Assembly (NCBI GenBank): GCA_012519635.1
Contig: JAAYPV010000099.1
Coordinates: 1 to 39,711 of the forward strand
Source: Clostridiales bacterium
GTDB lineage: Bacteria; Bacillota; Clostridia; Oscillospirales; Ruminococcaceae
Length of the DNA stretch: 39,711 nt
Direction of reading: 5' to 3'
In this document: piece by piece, positions 7,524-14,151 of the stretch
Layout of the letters: every line of letters starts with the position of its first letter
Numbering within the stretch: the stretch's first letter is position 1
Notes under the pieces: model-generated
What the model was told of the DNA's origin: nothing
The model's input: only the letters and a program-made list of their open reading frames with translations
The model's database searches: none
Position numbers and translations under genes: made by a program

Positions 7524-7552
7524 CACATGAACCCATTATTTAACATATTATA
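7524..7552 (+). promoter_or_regulatory. Sigma-K-like promoter of dpaAB
   Basis: CACA (7524-7527), 16 bases, then CATATTATA (7544-7552) match the sigma-K pattern mACm-N16-CATAnnnTA in every defined position. Dipicolinate synthase is a mother-cell, sigma-K-dependent product in Bacillus subtilis, so location and function agree. The start codon is 68 bases downstream. Confidence 0.65.
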
Positions 7553-7620
7553 AAAAAGAAAATCTTATACTAGTTTATGATTATAAAAAGTATATAATGT
7601 AATAGAAATGAGGGCGCATT

Positions 7621-8508
7621 ATGGATACGACTAAATCATTTTTGGTTGCAGGAGGAGATTTAAGACAGGTATATTTAGCAGAAAAGCTTGCCACGAAGGA
7701 TAATATAGTATATGCAATCGGTTTTGATGAAAATATATCTTTCTCTGATGGTATTTGTCAGTTGGAAAACACAATTATGCTTACTGATAGGGTGGATTAT
7801 ATTGTATTGCCGTTGCCTGTATCAACTGATGGTGTAATGGTTAATGCTCCGTTTTGCAGACAATGTATTCCGCTTAATTCATTGACAACAGTTCTGAAGG
7901 ATGGCGGTATTGTTTTCGGTGGTAAATTTAATAATGCTTCCAGAAAGATATTTGCTAATAGCAGGATTGATACGATAGATTATTTTGATAGGGAAGAGTT
8001 AAATGTTTTAAATGCAGTTCCTACAGCTGAGGGAGCAGTACAGATAGCAATGGAGGAGCTTGCAACAACAATATTTGGTCAAAAAATTTTAATTACAGGT
8101 TTTGGAAGAATTACAAAGGTTCTTGTTAAAATACTTATAGGCTTAGGTGCAGATGTAACGATTGCAGCACGAAAATATTCGGATATTTCTTGGGCAGAAA
8201 TATATGGCTGTAAGGGGATACATATATCTCAGCTTAAGGAAAACATATCCGAGTTCACTGTAATTTTCAATACAGTGCCTGCACTGATTTTTGACGAGAA
8301 GATTTTAAAGCTTGTAAATAAAGATGTTTTGATAATTGATTTGGCATCAAAACCAGGAGGGGTTGATTTTGAAACAGCTGGTGTATTAGGTGTTAAGGTT
8401 GTGTGGGCGCTTTCACTTCCAGGTAAGGTTGCTCCGATAAGCTCTGGAGAAATAATAGCGTATACAATCCTCAACATTCTTAACGAAAGGGGAATGGCTG
8501 ATGATTGA
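7621..8508 (+). CDS. dpaA: Dipicolinate synthase subunit A
   Basis: A 295-aa mother-cell enzyme (SpoVFA). With DpaB it oxidises dihydrodipicolinate, a lysine-pathway intermediate, to dipicolinic acid for the spore core. The N-terminal DpaA domain (AGGDLRQVYLAEKL) is followed by a Rossmann fold at about 153-185 (ILITGFGRITKVLVKIL) for NAD(P). The family more often has GRxG; here it is GRIT. The C-terminal part (LIIDLASKPGGVDFE) and KVAPISSGEIIA are typical. The ATG follows GAGGGCG. It overlaps dpaB by 8 bases, so the subunits are translationally coupled. Confidence 0.95.
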   Translation: MDTTKSFLVAGGDLRQVYLAEKLATKDNIVYAIGFDENISFSDGICQLENTIMLTDRVDYIVLPLPVSTDGVMVNAPFCRQCIPLNSLTTVLKDGGIVFGGKFNNASRKIFANSRIDTIDYFDREELNVLNAVPTAEGAVQIAMEELATTIFGQKILITGFGRITKVLVKILIGLGADVTIAARKYSDISWAEIYGCKGIHISQLKENISEFTVIFNTVPALIFDEKILKLVNKDVLIIDLASKPGGVDFETAGVLGVKVVWALSLPGKVAPISSGEIIAYTILNILNERGMADD

Positions 8509-9082
8509 TTTTAAAGGAGTAAAAATTGCATTTGTCATGACGGGTTCGTTTTGTACATTTGCTAAGGCTTTTAAACAGATAAGGATATTAAAGGATTTAG
8601 GAGCAGAATTAGTACCAGTGATGTCATTTAATGCGTGTAGTTTGGATACAAGGTTTGGCAGTGCTGAAGAGAATATAGCAATTTTGGAGGAGATTTGTGA
8701 AAGAAAGGTTATTACAACTATTGAGGGTGCAGAGCCTATTGGTCCTAAGAAGATGGCTGATATCATGGTCGTTGCACCATGTACAGGAAACACGCTTGCG
8801 AAGCTAGCGTTAAGTATAACGGACACACCAGCTACAATGGCAGTTAAGTCGCATATAAGAAATGCAAGACCTGTTGTACTGGCGTTGGCAACAAATGATG
8901 CTTTGGCAGGTTCTTGTAAAAATTTAGGTTCACTTATGAATATTAAGAATTATTATTTTGTCCCATTAGCACAAGATGATTATGTGAATAAGCCAACATC
9001 ACTTGTATGTGATTTTGATCTTCTTCCACTTGCAACAGCAAGTGCTTTACAGGGCAATCAGCTTCAACCAATCTTAAACTGA
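8501..9082 (+). CDS. dpaB: Dipicolinate synthase subunit B (flavoprotein)
   Basis: A 193-aa protein of the flavoprotein (HFCD-like) fold, subunit B of dipicolinate synthase. Seen are GVKIAFVMTGSFCTF near the N-terminus, VPVMSFNA, MVVAPCTGNTLAKLALSITDTP and VVLALATNDAL. AAAGGGG lies 8 bases before the ATG, inside the end of dpaA. A strong terminator follows, so dpaAB is a two-gene unit. The presence of dpaAB implies the host makes dipicolinate-loaded spores by the Bacillus-type route and not by the EtfA-dependent one used by some clostridia. Confidence 0.95.
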   Translation: MIDFKGVKIAFVMTGSFCTFAKAFKQIRILKDLGAELVPVMSFNACSLDTRFGSAEENIAILEEICERKVITTIEGAEPIGPKKMADIMVVAPCTGNTLAKLALSITDTPATMAVKSHIRNARPVVLALATNDALAGSCKNLGSLMNIKNYYFVPLAQDDYVNKPTSLVCDFDLLPLATASALQGNQLQPILN

Positions 9083-9106
9083 TGATTATATAATGGACAT
9101 CTAAGG

Positions 9107-9150
9107 AAAAAACCCTTTATCAGAGTATTTTCTCTGGTAAAGGGTTTTTT
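9107..9150. terminator. Terminator of dpaAB
   Basis: AAAAAACCCTTTATCAGAG (9107-9125) pairs with CTCTGGTAAAGGGTTTTTT (9132-9150) with one wobble over a 6-base loop. It is a long stem with a T-run. Confidence 0.92.
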
Positions 9151-9241
9151 ATGAGTTTTATAGAGGAATGTATTTCTATTGGCATAACTAGAGGTTATAT
9201 AAATATTCCTATCTTTTATGTATAGTTTTGATAGAAAATAC

Positions 9242-9270
9242 TTGAAATATTCTGTTTAATATGATAAAAT
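9242..9270 (+). promoter_or_regulatory. Promoter of the HAD / XRE-cupin / ligase operon
   Basis: TTGAAA (9242-9247), a 17-base spacer and TAAAAT (9265-9270) lie about 40 bases before the HAD gene. Confidence 0.55.
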
Positions 9271-9309
9271 TATGATTAGTGTTAATTTTACGGTGTGGAG
9301 GAATATATA

Positions 9310-9966
9310 TTGCCCTTACTTATATTTGATTTAGATGGAACATTGGTCAACTCAATTGAAGATTTAGCAGATGCAGTTAATAATTCTTTGAAGAAAATGG
9401 GGTACCCTGTGCATGATACAGCAAAATATAATTATTTTGTAGGTGATGGTGTAAAGGAGCTTTGTCAAAGGGCATTACCTGAAAATGAAAAAACAGAAGA
9501 AAATATAGATAAATTACAGCAGCTTTTTAAAGAGTATTATGAGAAGAATTATCTAGCGAAAACTAAAGAATATGTAGGTATAAGGCTATTGCTTGATACG
9601 CTTAAGGGTGCAGGAGTGAGGCTAGCTGTTGCATCAAATAAAACTCATGAGTTCACTGTTAAAATAGTTTCTGATATTTTCGGAGATAATTTATTTGATT
9701 ATGTTTTAGGTAGTAAAAATGATATCAATAAGAAGCCTTCTCCTGAAATTTTAAACACAATAATAGATAAAATTGGTGTTGGCAAAGAAAAATCCTTCAT
9801 GGTTGGAGACACTAATATCGATATTCTTACAGCTAAAAATGCCGAAATAAGGTCTATTGGTTGTCTTTGGGGATTCAGGACAAGAGAAGAGCTTGAAAAA
9901 GCGGGTGCTGATTATATAGTTAATGATCCAATAGAAATATTGGAAATTATAAAAAAGGAGTTATGA
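9310..9966 (+). CDS. HAD-superfamily phosphatase (phosphoglycolate phosphatase-like)
   Basis: A 218-aa HAD subfamily IA hydrolase. Motif I is FDLDGTLVNS with nucleophile Asp7 and Asp9, motif II is AVASNK, motif III is the Lys in NKKPSPEIL, and motif IV is GDTNIDI. The helical cap lies between motifs I and II. The substrate cannot be read; Gph and PpaX have this layout. The start is taken as TTG at 9310: GGAGG (9297-9301) lies 8 bases upstream and translation then begins right at the first beta strand. The GTG at 9295 in the track would overlap the ribosome site. It is the first gene of a tight three-gene operon. Confidence 0.85.
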   Translation: MPLLIFDLDGTLVNSIEDLADAVNNSLKKMGYPVHDTAKYNYFVGDGVKELCQRALPENEKTEENIDKLQQLFKEYYEKNYLAKTKEYVGIRLLLDTLKGAGVRLAVASNKTHEFTVKIVSDIFGDNLFDYVLGSKNDINKKPSPEILNTIIDKIGVGKEKSFMVGDTNIDILTAKNAEIRSIGCLWGFRTREELEKAGADYIVNDPIEILEIIKKEL

Positions 9967-9969
9967 TTT

Positions 9970-10536
9970 ATGCATTATGATGTTAAAGGAGTTGCTGAAA
10001 GACTCAAGGGATTAAGAGAAATGATGGATTATTCCGTAGAATATGTTTGCGAAAAATTAGGCATAACTAAGGACGAGCTTGAGCTTATAGAATCAGGAGG
10101 AAAAGATATTTCAATAACATTTATTTATAAATGTTCAGAGCTTTATGGAGTTGATTTAATTGAAATTCTTACTGGGGATAATCCTAAGCTACAAAAATAT
10201 GCAATTGTCAGAAAGTATAAGGGATTACCAATAGAAAGACGAGAGAGCTTCGAATATCAACATTTAGCTTATATGTTTAAGAATAAGTCCATTGAGCCTC
10301 TTTTAGTAAATGCTCCATATGATAGTGAAGCGGAGAATAAACCTATATTATTATCATCACATGAGGGTCAGGAGTTTGACTATGTGCTTGAGGGGACATT
10401 AAAATTCGTGATTGATGGTAAAACTGAAATCTTAAATGCGGGAGATTCTGTTTATTATGACTCAGCAACTCCTCATGGAATGATAGCAATTAATGGCGAA
10501 AGCTGTAAGTTTTTAGCTGTTTTAATAAAGAAATAA
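9970..10536 (+). CDS. XRE-family regulator with cupin sensor domain
   Basis: A 188-aa transcription factor. An XRE helix-turn-helix covers about 6-60 (RLKGLREMMDYSVEYVCEKL, then ITKDELELIESG). A cupin_2 barrel covers about 120-187 with GQEFDYVLEGTLKFVIDG and HGMIAI, for a small ligand. It starts 3 bases after the HAD stop, with its ribosome site inside the HAD gene, and is followed 28 bases later by an acyl-CoA ligase. XRE-cupin regulators are often paired with a CoA ligase in Clostridia and probably sense its substrate or product. Confidence 0.88.
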   Translation: MHYDVKGVAERLKGLREMMDYSVEYVCEKLGITKDELELIESGGKDISITFIYKCSELYGVDLIEILTGDNPKLQKYAIVRKYKGLPIERRESFEYQHLAYMFKNKSIEPLLVNAPYDSEAENKPILLSSHEGQEFDYVLEGTLKFVIDGKTEILNAGDSVYYDSATPHGMIAINGESCKFLAVLIKK

Positions 10537-10564
10537 ATTTAGCGGTGTGAAAGGAAAAGTAAAA

Positions 10565-12238
10565 ATGGATCACAATTTCGTAAAAAGTTTTAATGAAAAT
10601 TTTTGTAAAGAGCAATATGATGAAAATGGCTTATTGAAAAGCTTTGAACTTACACTTGATGATAACTTTAATTTTGGATATGATGTTATAGATGCCATAG
10701 CTAAGGAAGAACCAGACAAATTAGCTTTACTATGGTGTAATCCAAGTGGAGAAGAGAGAAGATTTACATTTTCAGATTTGATGAAAAAAAGTAATCAGAC
10801 TGCAAATATGCTCCTTGCAAATGGTGTCAGAAAAGGAGATATGGTAATGTGCGTATTGAAAAGACATTACCAGTTCTGGTTTGTAACAATAGCTTTATGT
10901 AAAATAGGAGCTATAATGATACCTGCGACAAATCAGCTTACAAAAAAAGACTATGTGTATCGCTTTAATTCAGGTAATGTAAGCTACTTAATAGCTACTT
11001 CTGATGGAGATGTTCCTAAACATGCTGAGGCTGCTATGGAAGAATATGATGGCATTAAGAAGAAGTTCATCGTTAAAGGAAATCGTGATGGTTGGGTAAG
11101 CTTTGATGAGGAAATAGAAAAATATCCTGAGACTTTAGATAGAATTGAAACTAAGCTTGAGGATAAAATGCTTGCATTCTTTTCCTCAGGAACCACTGGT
11201 TATCCTAAAATGGTAATTCATACTCATGACTATGCTGCAGCACACATTGCTACTGCAAAGCATTGGCATAATTTGCATGATAAAAGCCTTCACTTAACAA
11301 TATCCGAAACAGGCTGGGGAAAGGCTATGTGGGGTAAAATGTACGGGCAATTTATCATGGGTGCGACAGTATTTGTTTATTATTTTGATAGGTTTGTTCC
11401 AGCAGAAATATTAAGCCTAATTGAGAAATATAAAATTACTTCACTTTGCTGTCCTCCTACTATGTATAGATTTTTTATAAAAGAGGGTATGGAGGGTTAT
11501 GATTTAAGCTCATTGGAGTATGCAACTGTTGCAGGTGAGGCGTTAAATCCTGAGGTATTCAATAAATTTTATGAATATACAGGATTAAAGCTTATGGAGG
11601 GCTTTGGACAGACAGAAACAGTTATTGCTGTTGCAAACCTTGTAGGTTCAGAACCTAAGCCAGGTTCTATGGGTAAGCCCGTGCCTTTATATGATATTGC
11701 AATTGTTGATGAAAATGGAAATGTTGTTCCTGATGGAGAAACTGGTGAAATTGTATTCCGCACTGAGGGTAAAAAGAATTATGGACTCTTTAAGGGATAT
11801 TACAATAGTCCAGAAACAACAAATAAAGCATGGCATGATGGCTTGTATCATACTGGTGATACAGCATGGAGAGATGAGGATGGATACTTCTGGTATGTAG
11901 GACGAACAGATGATGTTATAAAGGCATCCGGATATAGAATTGGACCATTTGAAATCGAAAGCGTATTGATGGAGCATCCAGCAGTTTTAGAGGTTGCGGT
12001 TACTGGTGCAAAGGACCCTATTAGAGGTCAAGTTGTTAAAGCGACAATTGTACTTACTAAGGATTATAAGGACAAGGCATCTGAAGTATTAGTAAAAGAG
12101 TTACAGGAACATGTAAAGCGTCAAACAGCTCCTTATAAATATCCTAGAATTGTCGAATTTGTTGATGAATTGCCTAAAACAATAAGCGGGAAAATTCGTA
12201 GAGTTGAAATCAGAGAACGCGACAATTCAACGGACTAA
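10565..12238 (+). CDS. AMP-forming acyl-CoA synthetase (acetyl/medium-chain type)
   Basis: A 557-aa ANL-superfamily ligase that adenylates a carboxylic acid and transfers it to CoA. Signature motifs are SSGTTGYPK (from Ser207), GEALNPEVF, GFGQTE, the hinge YHTGDTAWRDEDGY followed by RTDDVIKASGYRIGPFE, and the C-terminal catalytic Lys543 in TISGKIRR. The long N-terminus and overall look are closer to medium-chain ACSM-type and acetyl-CoA synthetases than to long-chain FadD; the acid is unknown. The ATG at 10565 has AAAGGA 9 bases upstream and is preferred to the GTG at 10547. It is the last gene of the HAD / XRE-cupin operon. Confidence 0.9.
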   Translation: MDHNFVKSFNENFCKEQYDENGLLKSFELTLDDNFNFGYDVIDAIAKEEPDKLALLWCNPSGEERRFTFSDLMKKSNQTANMLLANGVRKGDMVMCVLKRHYQFWFVTIALCKIGAIMIPATNQLTKKDYVYRFNSGNVSYLIATSDGDVPKHAEAAMEEYDGIKKKFIVKGNRDGWVSFDEEIEKYPETLDRIETKLEDKMLAFFSSGTTGYPKMVIHTHDYAAAHIATAKHWHNLHDKSLHLTISETGWGKAMWGKMYGQFIMGATVFVYYFDRFVPAEILSLIEKYKITSLCCPPTMYRFFIKEGMEGYDLSSLEYATVAGEALNPEVFNKFYEYTGLKLMEGFGQTETVIAVANLVGSEPKPGSMGKPVPLYDIAIVDENGNVVPDGETGEIVFRTEGKKNYGLFKGYYNSPETTNKAWHDGLYHTGDTAWRDEDGYFWYVGRTDDVIKASGYRIGPFEIESVLMEHPAVLEVAVTGAKDPIRGQVVKATIVLTKDYKDKASEVLVKELQEHVKRQTAPYKYPRIVEFVDELPKTISGKIRRVEIRERDNSTD

Positions 12239-12248
12239 GTGTTTATAT

Positions 12249-12264
12249 TGTTTCACATGGAACA
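12249..12264. other. parS-like 16-mer (candidate ParB site)
   Basis: TGTTTCACATGGAACA differs from the ParB/Spo0J site TGTTTCACGTGAAACA at two positions, both in the right half. It lies in the short gap between the ligase gene and the terminator shared with sigK. No parA or parB gene is in the window. It could be chance. Confidence 0.35.
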
Positions 12265-12270
12265 TAATGT

Positions 12271-12315
12271 AAAAAACAAGTCACATAGAAGGTTTGCTTT
12301 CTATGTGACTTTTAT
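12271..12315. terminator. Terminator between the ligase gene and sigK
   Basis: AAGTCACATAGAA (12278-12290) and TTCTATGTGACTT (12299-12311) form a perfect 13-bp stem. On the minus strand it is followed by TGTTTTTT, so it ends sigK efficiently. On the plus strand the T-run is shorter. Confidence 0.82.
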
Positions 12316-12320
12316 ACTGT

Positions 12321-13016
12321 TTACTCAAAATCGGGATATAAGCATTTTTTCAGTTTTTCAAGGGCTTTTTTTTCAATTCTTGAAACATATGAACGAGAAA
12401 TATTTAATTTTAAGGCGACATCCTTTTGTGTAAGAGGTATATGACCAAATAATCCATAGCGATTAATTATTATATCAAGTTCTCTTTTATCCAGGCATTT
12501 ATCAATAAATTTATAAAGTTGTTGAGAACCAATCATTAAATCAATTTGTTCAATTATATTTCTATCATCAGCAACAATATCCATTAATGTTAGCTGATTA
12601 CCGTCCTTATCGGTATCAATGGGTTCATCCATATATAGATCGCCTGAACATTTTTTCTGAGAACGAAAATGCATAAGTATTTCATTTTCAATACATTTAC
12701 TTGCATAGGTTGCAAAACGATTGCCTTTAGTGGAATCAAAGGTAGAAACAGCTTTTATTAGTCCAACCGTACCAATAGATATAAGTTCATCTTGGTCTTT
12801 AATACTGGAGTAATATTTTTTTATTATATGGGCGACAAGGCGTAGGTTATGCTCTATGAGTTTGCAACGAGCCTCTTTGTCCCCCTTTGACATACGCTCA
12901 AAGCATTCTGCCTCTTCTCTTTTTGATAAAGGTTTGGGGAAAACGCTATAATTGTCTACATGCAAAGCAAAGAAAAATAAATTATTTAAAGCAGCACTTA
13001 TAATATTCAATAACAT
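12321..13016 (-). CDS. sigK: Pro-sigma-K, late mother-cell sporulation sigma factor
   Basis: A 231-aa sigma-70-family factor colinear with B. subtilis SigK. It opens with a hydrophobic segment (MLLNIISAALNNLFFFALHV) like the pro-sequence removed by SpoIVFB, then FPKPLSKREEAECFE. Region 2 has IEHNLRLVAHIIKKYY, ELISIGTVGLIKAV and TKGNRFATYASKCIENEIL. Region 4 ends with TQKDVALKLNISRSYVSRIE. The start is the third Met of the track ORF: AAAGGG lies 9 bases before it, and it begins exactly at the pro-sequence. The gene is uninterrupted, with no skin-type insertion. Transcription is probably from the sigma-E-like promoter just upstream. Sigma-G/F identity is less likely given the pro-sequence. Confidence 0.92.
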   Translation of the reverse strand: MLLNIISAALNNLFFFALHVDNYSVFPKPLSKREEAECFERMSKGDKEARCKLIEHNLRLVAHIIKKYYSSIKDQDELISIGTVGLIKAVSTFDSTKGNRFATYASKCIENEILMHFRSQKKCSGDLYMDEPIDTDKDGNQLTLMDIVADDRNIIEQIDLMIGSQQLYKFIDKCLDKRELDIIINRYGLFGHIPLTQKDVALKLNISRSYVSRIEKKALEKLKKCLYPDFE

Positions 13017-13038
13017 TGTAATCAACCCTTTCATTGTA

Positions 13039-13068
13039 AATGTATGAAGGGGTGCTTGTTCAATATAC
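13039..13068 (-). promoter_or_regulatory. Sigma-E-like promoter of sigK
   Basis: On the minus strand GTATATT (13068-13062), 15 bases, then CATACATT (13046-13039) fit the sigma-E pattern kmATATT-N14/15-CATACAnT with one mismatch in the -35. sigK is sigma-E dependent in B. subtilis. The predicted leader is very short, about 16 bases. Confidence 0.6.
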
Positions 13069-13181
13069 AATATTTTCTATAAATAAATTTATTATAGATT
13101 TTATATATTTAAAATGGTTTATATTAGTAAATAGTTTTATTAAAAGTACTCCTGCAGGTTTGGTTATTTTTTATTTTTCTA

Positions 13182-13210
13182 TTGATTTTTTTTTATGTAT
13201 ATTGTATAAT
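13182..13210 (+). promoter_or_regulatory. Promoter of the PP2C gene
   Basis: TTGATT (13182-13187), a 17-base spacer and a perfect TATAAT (13205-13210), 35 bases before the start codon. Confidence 0.65.
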
Positions 13211-13245
13211 TATTTTATTATTTTTGAGAAAAGTGAGATACATGG

Positions 13246-13998
13246 ATGTACTTTTGCTGTGGTATTACAACTAAAGGCATTATGCCGCACAATGAAGATG
13301 CTTTTTTGATTAATAAAATTGTAGGTACTGATGGTATAGTTGAAGCTAATATGACTGCACCTTTTATTGCAGCCGTATCTGATGGCGTATCGAGTGAGTT
13401 ATCTGGAGAAGTGGCCTCTAGATTATGTATGAAATTTTTGCGTAATATAAAAATATCGCCTAAGACGAATTTACAAAACAGAATATTGAAAATACATGAG
13501 CGATTAAAAAGATACGGTGTTAATAAAAGTGATTTTGCAAATATGCAAGCTACCTTATGTGCATTAGTTGTAGATGAAAAAAATAAAATACACACGATAA
13601 ATGTTGGCGATTCAAGGCTATACATATATAAAAATTCATCGTTACATCAGCTTTCAAAGGACCAGTCACTGGTTCAAATGCTATATGATGAAGGTGCAAT
13701 TTCTGCCGAGGAAAGAAGAACACATACCCATAAAAATATAATATTTCCTGTTATGGGCAATAACACTTCTGAGCCCAAGATTGATATACAATGCTTAGAT
13801 TTTGAGATTGAATATGGTGACCTCTTTATTTTATGTACAGATGGATTAACTGATTATGTATCCAATTCGGACATAGAAGAAGTACTTTCACTTCCGTTGA
13901 ATTTAAGTAAAAGGCTATCAAAACTAGTGGATACTGCACTTCATAAAGGAAGTAAGGACAATATAACTATTGTTGGTATATGTAATATGAATAGGTAG
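13246..13998 (+). CDS. PP2C-family serine/threonine phosphatase
   Basis: A 250-aa soluble PPM/PP2C phosphatase. Metal-binding motifs are NEDA (16-19), AVSDGVSSE (Asp46), the GDSRLYIYK strand, CTDGLTDYV and KDNITIVG. It removes phosphate from Ser/Thr proteins, like PrpC/Stp or SpoIIE-type phosphatases. There is no transmembrane or sensor domain and no Hanks-type kinase partner next to it, so it is not the usual prpC-prkC pair. It has its own promoter and terminator and is divergent from sigK. The start at 13246 gives the usual N-terminal strand; GTGAG lies 8 bases upstream. Confidence 0.88.
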   Translation: MYFCCGITTKGIMPHNEDAFLINKIVGTDGIVEANMTAPFIAAVSDGVSSELSGEVASRLCMKFLRNIKISPKTNLQNRILKIHERLKRYGVNKSDFANMQATLCALVVDEKNKIHTINVGDSRLYIYKNSSLHQLSKDQSLVQMLYDEGAISAEERRTHTHKNIIFPVMGNNTSEPKIDIQCLDFEIEYGDLFILCTDGLTDYVSNSDIEEVLSLPLNLSKRLSKLVDTALHKGSKDNITIVGICNMNR

Positions 13999-14018
13999 CA
14001 ACTTAAGACATTGAGATA

Positions 14019-14047
14019 CCCTTCTTGTTGATTCAAGAGGGGCTTTT
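14019..14047 (+). terminator. Terminator of the PP2C gene
   Basis: CCCTTCTTG (14019-14027) pairs with CAAGAGGGG (14034-14042) with one wobble over a 6-base loop, followed by CTTTTG. Confidence 0.75.
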
Positions 14048-14089
14048 GTATTATATTTTAAAAGCTTGTAGTTAAAATCTTCTAAATAC

Positions 14090-14118
14090 TCGACAAAGTT
14101 AAAATTAAAGTGTATAAT
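14090..14118 (+). promoter_or_regulatory. Promoter of sbcC
   Basis: TCGACA (14090-14095), a 17-base spacer and TATAAT (14113-14118). It follows the PP2C terminator directly, so sbcC starts its own transcript. Confidence 0.65.
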
Positions 14119-14151
14119 AATGTATGTTAAGATTAAAATAGGAGAAGAGTA

